Origin: Pinus tabuliformis
Lineage: Eukaryota > Streptophyta > Pinopsida > Pinales > Pinaceae
NCBI GenBank assembly: GCA_031772625.1
Contig: CM062805.1
Span: forward strand, 799,803,119 to 799,867,118
Reading direction: 5' to 3'
Length of the DNA stretch: 64,000 nt
Under the pieces are notes generated by a model. That model had not been told where the DNA came from. It searched no databases and saw only the letters and a program-made list of their open reading frames with translations. The position numbers were made by a program, and so were the translations under genes. Shown here piece by piece: positions 1 to 9,541 of this stretch (within the stretch, counting starts at the first letter, position 1; each line of letters opens with the position of its first letter).

Positions 1-190
1 TCAGGCAAAATTCAAACGCATCTATCTATAACTGAACTGAACTTATTTTATTTGGCACTGAATTAGGTTCATGCCAAATGTCAAACACATAGCTGCCGCT
101 CCGCTGGATATATTTCATTTATTTCAGAGGTGTACTGCTGTGAGTCAGTCGAACGGATTTATGCGTTCGGCAATGGATTTGGATTTGGAT

Positions 191-2123
191 TTAGAGTAGA
201 GAGCAGAGCAGATCAAGCAATAATAAAACAGTCAGAGGCGCTGCTAATGCCACTGCTGTCTCCTGAGGCGTCATCCTTGTACGCCCCGTAGATATAAGAT
301 ACTCGCAAATACGTTTGACCCATACAAGACAAAAACACAAACCCAGAGCCATTCCTGCCACTGCAGGCGCCATCGTAGTTGTAAGGCCGTTGGATGTAGC
401 TGCTTCTTTACACACACCTTCGTCAGACATGCAGGTTTCCTTACACACAGACACAGCTTCCATAGGCATGGGTTCTTTAATAGACATGCTTTCTATAGAC
501 CTAGGTTCATCACAGGTAATCTTTATCCATTTCCCAGGGCTAGGAATCCCGCATGCACAAGGAACAGAAGATAAAAGCCAGGAGGAGCCAAGGCTGCATT
601 ACGCGGAACAGTAACAGTAGTCTCATATATCACGTCAAAAATTTGCACAACCTCAATGATCTCCAGTCCGAGCAGCCTCTGGCTCATGGAATAACTGTGT
701 GTAGTAAAATTAGACGGCGCCAGAATTGTAACAGAAATTGCTTCTTTTTGTTGACCCGCCAAGATTTGCAAGTAAAATCTCATGGTGAAGGTACGGCCAT
801 AGCCCATGGCAGACGGCCAGGACGTGATTAAGGGCCGATGCGCATCGTTCTCAGGTGCCAGATAGGGGGGAGAAAACGCCTCCAAACTGAGGTCTGTGGA
901 ATACGGCACGCCCCTAAATTTGTCTAGATTATTGCCGCCCACAAGAACGCGGCCATCAGGGAGCATATGGCAACTGGGACGGTAGAGCCTAGGAGTGGCG
1001 GAGCGAGTGAGCACCTCAAACCGAAGTGGCCCGGGACTTGATGGCTTGTAAAGAAGACCATAAAGAATGGTGTCCCCTGAACCAGAGCCCTTGGAAGCTC
1101 CGTTCATAATTAACACGTCGCCAGTTGGGAGAAGAAGCATGTCCCCCATTACCATTACCGTGGGGCGCATGGGCATGCTCTCCATCCGCCAATGTGGATC
1201 AGGATCCGTGAATCTCAGACGTCCGCAGGTGTTGGTGGTCGAGTTCGATCGGATCACTTCCCTATATGAAAACTCAGCAGCTCCAGCGCCGCAGATCAGC
1301 ACTTCAGCGTCACTAGCTCCTGCATCCAGTGGGAGGAGAACGGAGGAGGCAGAGGTCTGGACGTAGCTGTTGCTGGAGTAGGCGGGCATGTCCGGGTAAT
1401 GCGCGCACCACGCGCTTGTTGACATGGTCGAACAGAATCGATTTTCCGTTGGCGAAAATGAACAGATTGCCGTCAGGCCCAAGGTGGACTAACGGATAAA
1501 TAATATTGTTCTCCTTCCAATCCATCGATTTCTGGAGGAAAGGGAACTGGTACACCGATTGGCTTTGCTTCTTTGGATCGAACTGGGAGTTGAACTGCCC
1601 CGCCCGCCCACGACCATGATTTCACCGTCGGGCAGAATGTGATGGGTGCCGTGCCATCGCCTGTTTGGAATTTCGGTGCAATCACAGAAATGGGAGGGAC
1701 TGAATACTCTGACTGTCCCATCTCCCTCGTTGAATCCACAGGTCTGGATCAGGCAGCCGTCAGGTGCCATGGCACCTGAAGAACACCATGTTTCCGTCTG
1801 AAGTTGAAAGGAGCTGACCTGGTTCGTGTGGAAATCATATTCCATATATTCGATAGAACGATTCCAGCAATCTTTCTTCAGAAATTGATCGATCCCGCAT
1901 TTCCCAAAGGGTAAAGGGAAGTTGGATGAGCCGAAATCAGTCGAATCGAAGAAGATGATCTTATTGTTGGGTAGTAGAGCCAAGTGCATAGCTGATACAC
2001 CCGAGTTACCATCTTCGCCTTCACATTCCGCCCTGCAGACACTGAAATGACGCAAACCAAGAACAGTGCCCACATCATTACAATCTTTATTACCCACATC
2101 TTTCTTGATAAATGTTCTATCAT
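191..2123 (-). pseudogene. GLOX-like (glyoxal/galactose oxidase family) gene, frame-disrupted
   Basis: Plant GLOX proteins are secreted copper-radical oxidases that oxidise small aldehydes in the apoplast and make H2O2. From 2123 leftward I read an N-terminal signal peptide (hydrophobic core MMWALFLVCVISVSAG), the Glyoxal_oxid_N beta-propeller (SGVSAMHLALLPNNKIIFFD, ETWCSSGAMAPDG, RRWHGTHHILPDGE, VGPDG-type blades) and the C-terminal DUF1929 domain (SPPYLAPE, TTHSYSMSQRLL, APPGFYLLF). A tail of about 100 residues follows, with two hydrophobic stretches. No intron is needed. The reading frame changes four times, near 2030, 1598, 1405 and 553, so it is either a young pseudogene or draft sequence with indels. 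The cofactor Cys is present (WCSSG). The family Tyr in RWYAT is His here (RWHGT), and the Cu-ligand His after the axial Tyr (YHS in relatives) is Arg (LYRPS). Those two substitutions argue for lost catalysis independently of indels. Family call confident; functional status inferred. Confidence 0.85.
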
Positions 2124-2276
2124 TGTAAAATATTAATCAGCAGTCAGAATATGTAAAATATTAATCAGCAGTCAGAATATTTCGCTGATTCTTTCTGTCA
2201 CAGTGTTCGCTAATTCTTTCTCAATGCAATAACGTAACAATTGAACTCAGTGCAATAACATAACAATTGAACTCAG
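2124..2276. repeat. Short tandem duplications just upstream of the GLOX start
   Basis: Directly upstream of the GLOX start there is a 28-bp unit (core ATTAATCAGCAGTCAGAAT) twice at 2124-2179, then a 26-bp unit (core AACAATTGAACTCAG) twice at 2225-2276. The second motif recurs upstream of the GLOX remnants near 2980, 3045, 3105 and 4420. The repeats lie where the proximal promoter should be. A promoter role is inferred from position only. Confidence 0.7.
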
Positions 2277-2453
2277 TCGTCATGACATCGCCTTTATAAC
2301 TTTGCCAAACTACGTACGGTTGATTTGAACAAGTTTCAATTTGCCGTTGCGCTGCCGCAAAAAAAACATTACCGTTGATTTGAACAAGTTTCAATTTACC
2401 CCTTGCGCTGCTGCAAAGAACCTATTGTTCACTTTTATATAATGATATTACTA

Positions 2454-2498
<45 letters not shown>

Positions 2499-2806
2499 AT
2501 TGGTAAATCTTAATATCACAGGTCTATATTCATAAATATCACAGGTTTTAGAACTATATAAAAATCTATCACTTTTTACCTTTAAAACAATTTTTTTTTA
2601 TTTTTTATTTTAAAATAATTATTAATTAAAGATATTATATTCATATATAAAATTATTAATTAAAATATATATCAATTTTAAAAAAAAAAATCAATATTGT
2701 ATTTTAATTATTAATTATATATTATTATAATTATTTTATTAATCAATTAATAACTTTTCTCTTAATTTTAACATTTATTATTTATTTTATTTATTACTAT
2801 AATTGT
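2277..2806. other. AT-rich GLOX upstream DNA with (TA)n microsatellite
   Basis: No gene is visible. The stretch is extremely AT-rich, holds a TA dinucleotide run at about 2457-2493, and ends in blocks that recur at about 3160-3440 and 4690-5030. A possible TATA-like motif (TTTATAACTTTG) lies near 2294 and recurs in the other copies of this upstream region. Confidence 0.6.
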
Positions 2807-2808
2807 AT

Positions 2809-2888
2809 CATTGCAATCTTTAGTGCCTACATTATTACAATCTTTAGTGTCCACATCATACAATTTTCCTTGATAAACATTCTATCAT
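2809..2888 (-). pseudogene. Scrap of a GLOX 5' end
   Basis: About 80 bp match the first coding bases and start context of the GLOX gene at 2050-2123 and of the remnant at 4205-4279, including the shared CTTGATAAACATTCTATCAT stretch around the start codon. Like the 4279 copy it carries a duplicated segment of about 24 bp (CATTATTACAATCTTTAGTG). Nothing else of the gene follows. It is a relic of tandem duplication of the GLOX 5' region. Confidence 0.65.
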
Positions 2889-2948
2889 TTTAAACTATTA
2901 AACCCATCACACTGTTTCACTATTTCTTTCTCAGCGCAACAAGGTCAC

Positions 2949-3084
2949 ACTAGTTCTTTAGCAATGCAACAAGGTAACAATTGAATTCAGTCGACATGAG
3001 ACATTGCATTTAAAAAACTAGTTCTTTAGCAATGCAACAAGGTAACAATTGAATTCAGTCGACATGAGACATTGCATTTATAAC
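2949..3084. repeat. 68-bp tandem duplication
   Basis: The unit beginning ACTAGTTCTTTAGCAATGCA is present at 2949 and again at 3017, nearly identical. A shorter third partial copy (AATTGAATTCAGTAGTCATG) follows near 3101. It lies inside the duplicated GLOX upstream block. Confidence 0.85.
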
Positions 3085-3674
3085 TTTGACAAAAGGTTAC
3101 AATTGAATTCAGTAGTCATGAGACATCGCCTTTATAACTTTGCCAAAAGGTAACAATTGAATTCTAATATCACACATTTATATTCATAAAAACTTTTATA
3201 ACTATATAAAAATCTATGGCTTTTCTCCCATTTAAAATAGAGTTTAAAACAATTTATTTATTTTTTATTTTAAAATGACTATTAATTAAAAGAAATATCA
3301 ATTGTTTTATTAAAAAATCAATATCAATTTGTATTTTAGCTATTAATTATTAATTACATATTATTATAATTATTTTATTAATCAATTAATAACTTTTCTC
3401 TTAATTTTAACATTTATTATTTATTTTCTTTATTACTAAATTGCATACTTACTCTACTATACTATAAAGTATTTTTTAATTTGTTTGATAAAAACATAAT
3501 AACTATTACTTGTGTAACATTGCATTAAGTAAATTTATGTACACATTTCTTTTCACTTATATATAACTCTTTTGAATTAATTTTTTGATAAATTTTAAAA
3601 TTATAAATGAGATAATATTTATGGTGTACGTAGAATTAAAGCTAAATATTATTATTACGTTATCACATTAGAGA

Positions 3675-3890
3675 TAACTTAAATGATGACCACAAAGTAT
3701 ATTGACTTTCTAGGAATTTTTTAACTAGGTTGTAATTGAGTTTTGGGCTAGTATTTATACTGTCCATAGAATTAAACCTATAACTTAAATGATGACCACA
3801 AGTGTGAGTATTGATTTTCTGTGAATTATTTACTAGGTTGTAATTGAGTTTTGGGCTAATATTTATTGTGTCCATAGAATTAAAGATAAA
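3675..3890. repeat. About 106-bp imperfect tandem duplication
   Basis: Two head-to-tail copies begin TAACTTAAATGATGACCACA at 3675 and 3781 and both run into TTGTAATTGAGTTTTGGGCT. The related third copy at about 5256-5371 is single and diverged. Confidence 0.8.
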
Positions 3891-3917
3891 TATTATTAAA
3901 GAATAGAAGATCACCAT

Positions 3918-4279
3918 GGAGGCAGAGGTCTTGACGTAGTTGCTGGAGTAGGGGGCATGTCCCAGTAATGCCACACCACGCGGTCGTTGACATGGTTGAA
4001 CATAATCAATTTCCGTTGGCGAAAATGAACAGATGCGGTGAGGCCCAAGGTGGACTAACTAACAAATAATATGTTGTCGTTCAAATCCATTGATTTGGAG
4101 GAAAGGGTACTCGTATACGATTCTCTTTGCTTCTTTTGATCGAACTCGGAGTTGAACTGCCTCAGATTCCGATTCTGCCAGTGTAGACATTGAAATGACA
4201 AAAACAAGAACAATGCCCACATCATTACGATCTTTCGTGCCCACATCATTACAATATTTCTTGATAAGCATTCTATCAT
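3918..4279 (-). pseudogene. Internally deleted GLOX remnant
   Basis: From 4279 leftward it matches the start and signal-peptide region of the GLOX gene (MIECLSRN, then MMWALFLFLSFQCL), then jumps to sequence matching the middle of the gene (QFNSEFDQKKQ, equivalent to about 1345-1595). The intervening first half of the propeller, about 430 bp, is missing, and the remnant stops within the part equivalent to position 1345 of the main gene. Frame breaks are present. It shares the 5' flank repeats, so it comes from tandem duplication followed by deletion rather than retroposition. Confidence 0.8.
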
Positions 4280-5371
4280 TGTAAACTATTAATTGGCGGT
4301 CACAGTGTTTCAGTAGTTCTTTCTCAATGAAACAAGGTCACATTGTTTCACAAGTTCTTTCGCAATGCAACAATGTAACAATTAAATTCAGTTGCTAGTT
4401 CTTTCACAATGCAACAAGGTAACAATTGAATTCAGTCGTCACAAAACAACACCTTTATAACTTTGCAAAACCACCATTGATTTAACCATTTGAAAAAGTT
4501 TCATTTGTTGTTGCGCTGCAAAAAATCATTGTAACACAATCTATTACTCGTATACAATCTATTATTAAAAGATATTTAATTAAATAATATAATAATTTAA
4601 AATAATATTAATAAGTAAATAATACCTAAAATGTGATTTAAAATTATATTAATAAATAAATAATATATAGATATCATTTTCATTGTTATTTCTAAATTCT
4701 AATATCACACTTTTATATTCCTAAAAACTTTTATACCATATAAAAATCTATCACTTTTCTTCCATTTAAAATAGAGTTTAAAAAAATTTTTTATTTTTTA
4801 TTTAAAAATGATTATTAATAAAAAAAATATTATATTAATATATAAAACTATTAATTTAATTAATATCATTTTTTTATAAAAAAAAGATGAATATAAATCT
4901 ATGTTTTTAATTTAAATTATTAGTTTTATATATTATGATTATTTTATTACTCAAGTAATAATTTTTTTCTCAACTTTTTTTATTTATTATTATAATTATT
5001 ATTTATTTTATTTATTATTATAATTGCATGCTAACTTTACTATATTATAAAATAATTTTTATATTTGCTTGATAAAATCATAATAACCATTATTAGTGTA
5101 ACATTACATTAAGTACATTTTTGTATGCATTTCTTTTGTTATATATAAGTCTTTTGAATTTATTTTTGATAGAATTTAAATTAATAAATGGGATAATATT
5201 TTATGTGTTACTAAGAATTAAAAGCTAACAAATATTATTATTAAGTTATGACATTTTAGATAACTATAAATGATGACACAAGCTTATATTGACTTTCTAG
5301 GACTTTTTTACTAGGTTGTTAATTGATTTTGGCTAGTATTTATTGTGTCCATAGAATTAAAGCTATAAGGT
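4205..5371. repeat. Duplicated GLOX upstream block, right copy
   Basis: Homologous to 2807-3770: GLOX start region, AACAATTGAATTCAGT motifs, AT-rich core and the terminal segment with TTTATTGTGTCCATAGAATT. It runs into the assembly gap. No gene is seen in the 1.1 kb upstream of 4279. Confidence 0.65.
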
Positions 5372-5373
5372 AA

Positions 5374-5473
5374 NNNNNNNNNNNNNNNNNNNNNNNNNNN
5401 NNNNNNNNNNNNNNNNNNNNNNNNNNNNNNNNNNNNNNNNNNNNNNNNNNNNNNNNNNNNNNNNNNNNNNNNN
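5374..5473. other. Assembly gap (100 N)
   Basis: Exactly 100 undetermined bases, a conventional placeholder for unknown distance. The left flank is GLOX-associated AT-rich DNA and the right flank starts inside an LTR. Adjacency and orientation of the two sides are not proven by this sequence. Confidence 0.98.
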
Positions 5474-5925
5474 GGAGGAGGTTACAGGTCCACCTATGAA
5501 GGGATAGAGTCCTCCTTCAAAGGGATAATCTCCTCACATCAAGGGGTTAGCTCCTTAAGGTATGGGATGCATGAACCTTAAGAGAGCGAACTTGCCACCT
5601 CAAGATTCCTTCCAGAAGCTTCTAGAAATGACTGAAAGTGAGTTTTTAGAATATACTCGTGCCTTTTAACTTTTACAGGGGTCCACACCCATAACACAGA
5701 GACAGAGTGGTCAGGTGCACGGAGACATGACCATTAGGTGCGGGACCGTAGGTAATGCAAAGAGAAAGTGCGGAACCAGAGTTTTAGAGACTTTTGAGGG
5801 CTTTCTCTTATTTTCAAGGCTTGATATGAGGAACTGAGGCTTAAGACTTGCAAAGGAGGAAATTATGAGTGGTAATGGACTCACACAGATTGTAGAATGT
5901 CAAGGTGACAATTTTTAGTGCAATA
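5474..5925 (-). repeat. Partial 3' LTR of the first gypsy copy
   Basis: Aligns with the LTR at 51901-52973: shared (A/G)GGTCCAC-type start region, the CTTTTACAG stretch and the terminal AGGTGACA followed by TTTTTAGTG. It is truncated on the left by the assembly gap. The inner end is set by the polypurine tract that follows. Confidence 0.75.
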
Positions 5926-6695
5926 GATTGTCCCCTAAAGTGCAAAGTCTGTAATAGATGAAGATAGAGTTTGTCATCTATGAAGAGTGAAGTAATTTAT
6001 CATTTCAAGGATCATCATGTGGACACCCCAGTCAGAACTGTAAAAACATTCAATGCAAATATATATATATGTGAACATATCATCGCTGAGGTAGGCTTCC
6101 CATACTCAGATCAAAACTAACTAGAAAACTGACTAAACTGTTCTGATACAAGAATGATTTTGTAATATATCAAGAGTATAGACATATGTAGACACAGTAT
6201 GGGTGCATCCATCTATATCTGAATAGTCCAGTGTATCATGAATAACAAAATTCCTCACAGCCTGGATGGTAGAAACTAGATCTAGGGTCTTGATTTCTGC
6301 TTCCCGAACTAGTACGATTTTATCCATGTGAATGAATGTGTTGAAGTCGAACATGGTAGAAACCACTTGATTACCAGTCAATGATGTGAACTGTTAACAA
6401 GTGTGAGAGAAAGCACCAGTAATGTCAATGGCTGTCAAAGTACCCAGTAAAATCCATGAAATGTGAATAAATGAGCTGAAGTCGAACATATCATAGAATC
6501 CTTTAATTGAAGTTCAATGATGCAACCTATCGTCAAAAGCGAGAAACCTGCCATTAGGGCTTGTAGATTTCAAGGTACTGCCGATTTCTAGATCATCTTT
6601 CTAGATAATGAGCTGAAGTTGATAGGAAGCGATCTGTCGTAGGCAAGCCCACAACACGAAATCATAGATCAAGTTCTGAAGAAATATATTGGCAA
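5926..6695 (-). other. Gypsy 3' noncoding region outside the triplicated unit
   Basis: Starts with the polypurine tract (minus strand CTTTAGGGGACAATC). The stretch is homologous to 52974-53728 of the right-hand element, including two CGAACATGGTAGAAACCACTT-type blocks. It is present only once because the tandem breakpoint lies at its right end (microhomology GCAA at 6692-6695). No gene is seen. Confidence 0.75.
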
Positions 6696-6949
6696 GGACT
6701 GACTCAGTGATGGTAAGAAATGGATGACAGATATTTTGAAAATGAATGGTTTATTTGAACTGACCTCTTGAACACATAACGACACTGCAAATGGTTGGTG
6801 ACAATTGACCCAAAGCTAATACCCAGAAACGGCTGAAGACTTTCAATATGGTTTGATTAAACTGCTAGGTAAAGGATTTCCCAACCCAGGTGAACAAAAG
6901 TGTCGTGTTCAAGAGTGGTTAACGGCTTTTCTAAAACATAAGGTGTAAA

Positions 6950-7720
6950 AAACAAGTTCATTTTCTCTCTTTTCCCCCACTATTTCTTCCAAGTACCTCT
7001 TTATTTTTTGACAAACTTGAGGAGGATAACATTTGCTTGTTTATAAGCTCATCCTTTGGATGAGTCTTAGTTTAAAATTCGAAACCCAAGAAGGAGTGGT
7101 TCGTTCTTGTTTAAAATTGAACAGGTCCTTTACTGTTAAATTTCTAACGAGTCCAGTATAGGAAAACTCGATGTTTTTCAATTTTAGGGAGTCAGAAGAA
7201 AAAATTAAGAAAACTCCATGGGTGTCCTTTTTCGTAAATTTGTGTCCCTCAAGCCCGCAAAAGTATAAAATAATACTTTAGAGAACCACTTGACCATTAC
7301 GATTAAGGAGTATTTTTCATAATTAGTGACTTTGATTCGAAAAAGTAAAAAAGTGATCAAAGACACGTCGTTTCATAACCAGTATCGAACTTGAAACAAC
7401 AAAAGTCTGGTGATCTTTTCACGTTTATACGGTGAGAAAAGAGTTGTAAGTGGACTGCCCTTTTAATTCCATTTAACGAGTTACAAAGGGGAAAAAATTG
7501 GCAATCTTTTCATATTTTACGAGTGAGAAAGGAACTTCAAGAGGACTCCAATGTTTCGCTTTTTCGTAAATTTGTGAAAGAGTCCAAAAAAGTGATAAAA
7601 GTATACTCTTTGTTGAAAAATGATCAATTTTCCCTAAAAAATCCAATATTTTGCACAAAAACTGAAAACATTACTCATACCTGTTTAAGATAAATAAAAA
7701 TGTGTTTAAAAAGTTACCTA
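6950..7720. repeat. Degenerate stem-loop-rich repeats, unit 1
   Basis: A run of diverged segments of roughly 80-100 bp, each with ACGAGT or CTCG motifs and a CTTTTC...GAAAAG inverted pair (for example ATCTTTTCATATTTTACGAG followed by TGAGAAA). Comparable runs are at 17650-18400 and 28390-29130 in the other units, 43360-43760 in the pol-less element and 54150-54600 in the right-hand element. Variable tandem repeats in this 3' noncoding region are a known trait of Tat-lineage elements. Confidence 0.55.
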
Positions 7721-7769
7721 TTTAAAGTGAAAAATAAATAAATTAAAAATTCATTTATTCAAAAAATCT

Positions 7770-9453
7770 TATAAAAGGGATTTTCTAAGTTCATTTTTAC
7801 TATTTGATTTCAGAGTGAGAACTGAGAGCTTTTGGGTAAAAACGTTCCTGTGAAGATTCTAGAAAATCCGTCCGTTGGAATCGAAAACCGTCAGCTCCAG
7901 GTAATCCACATCCTTTTTATCTTGCATTTCAACCATTTGTATTCATTTTTACGCTTTCATTTTGATTTTTGAAGGAGAATTTAGTTTAGAAAATCACTCG
8001 TGGGGGTCGCAGGTGCAACATGCGGCCCCTGCGGACCCCGACTTTTTTTCTAAAAGGAACAAGTCGTGGGTCCTCCTATTGATTACCACACGTGCGGACC
8101 TACGCACTATCTGTAAGTAGTGGGTGCGGACCCCGCGAAATGGATTTGAAAAACATAATTTTCTCCAATGTCACCCAAAATTTTTTGAACTAAATTGTTC
8201 TAATATGTCTTTTTGCATTATAGGACACTCAAAATGCTTATTTGGCGAGAACGCGAGCACACTTATGTTGATATTTCCATAATAAATCATTCGCCCACAT
8301 TGCAGGCATTATGAGCATGCAAACTGTTTAAGTTCTAGGCCATACTAGGCATGAGGGCCCAAGTAGACTTCTTGCAATGGCTGGTAGACAGGTGGAACAT
8401 ACAGGACCAGTGCTTCGTGATTGGTGGCCACCGGCTCAAAATTGAGCTAGAGGACATATATTTTTTTACTGGTTTGCCCAAGAGAGGCGAACGATTATCT
8501 CTTTTCGGGACTAGGCCAGGTGCCGAGTCTGTTGCTAGTCTCTGATTGGAGTTTTGCAATGATCAAACAAAGGACAAACACATCGATATTAAAACGATCG
8601 ATTGTCCTGAACTTAAGGTTATTTGCATTCACTGTCACCAGGCTATGCGGGAGTGTAGCGTTGCATGTAGCTACTAGATCCCGGATGTAGATGGCTATAG
8701 ATTGTTATCGAGGCACCATATTCAACTGGTGTGAGGCTGTGTGTTGGCAAATGTAAAAGGCCAACTTCCCAAAGGAAAGAATGGGACAACTGAAAAACTT
8801 TGGATACGGTTTAATCATTGTCAACTTTTCTCTAGAGAGGGTCCCTATGCTAGTCCCATAGCAACTTCTTGTTGATTCTCGTCTTCCTCGAGAGCCTAGG
8901 ATAATGCGTTGGGTTGCTTTGATGGCCCGTCACCTTGAGGAGGGTTTAGAGGTTGTTCAATTTCCACCTGACTATTTTCATTGGTTGAACAACCAACTTT
9001 TTGTGATTCAGGATTTTCCATATGTCAGGATGGATTATCGCGGTAACCCAGACATGACTCTTCCACTAGGAGAGCAATGGGATGATTCAGGTAAAATCAT
9101 TTTCAACACTTTCTAAGATTTAACTAATTTTTTTTATTTTTTAAATAGTCCAAAACTGAATATTAAAAGTTTTAAATGAAAATGTGGGTCCACGACGACC
9201 AGCCACTCTCTAGCCTTACGAGAGGAGACACCTAGTTGCAGCAGTACCAGCCCCACAGGACCAATCTATAGAGATCCTAACCGATTTGGAGAATCATCTA
9301 AAATGCTTGACAACAAATATTCTAGAGACTGGCATAGATGATATTCCACTTAGGTTACAACGATATGTGATTGGGGTCCCAGGACCTTTTAGGAGGTTCC
9401 TTTGTAGGGTGGCCCGAGCAGTGGTTTCTTATCGTGATCATCACCAGGGATAG
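7770..9453 (+). pseudogene. Opposite-strand plant mobile domain (PMD) gene, copy 1
   Basis: Layout as in the right-hand element: TATA box TATAAAAGG at 7770, first noncoding exon, 5'-UTR intron with GT at 7901 and AG at 8223, start codon at 8234, PMD coding exon (visible WLVDRWNIQDQCFVIGGHRL and FTGLPKRGERL), a donor-like GTAAAA at 9091, then the last exon ending at 9453 (homologous to the VPGPFRRFL part). PMD proteins are plant nuclear factors; Arabidopsis MAIN and MAIL1 act in transposon silencing. The gene lies antisense to gag-pol inside the gypsy fossil and is broken, as in units 2 and 3. Confidence 0.8.
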
Positions 9454-9512
9454 GATGATCGCTTTTGTAGACTCACACAACATTTTTGTCTTTTTGTACT
9501 ATCATTTTTGTC

Positions 9513-9541
9513 GATCATAAGGTGTTTTTGAACCTATGATC
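9513..9541. other. Conserved hairpin between convergent genes, unit 1
   Basis: GATCATAAGGT and ACCTATGATC face each other across a short loop, in the short region where the PMD gene and the extra RNase H frame converge. The same hairpin is at 56468-56495 and in units 2 and 3. Confidence 0.6.

Larger units (their letters stand above)
2807..3890. repeat. Duplicated GLOX upstream block, middle copy
   Basis: This block (GLOX start scrap, AACAATTGAATTCAGT repeats, AT-rich core, then a segment ending in TCCATAGAATTAAA) is repeated with moderate divergence at about 4205-5371. Its first part is also seen at 2040-2806. Three descendants of one GLOX 5' flank therefore lie in tandem. No coding potential is visible beyond the GLOX scrap. 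Confidence 0.65.

Noticed and set aside
6133-6381. 82-codon minus-strand frame in the gypsy 3' noncoding region
   Set aside because: No similarity recognised and not kept as an open frame in the homologous stretch at 53170-53410.
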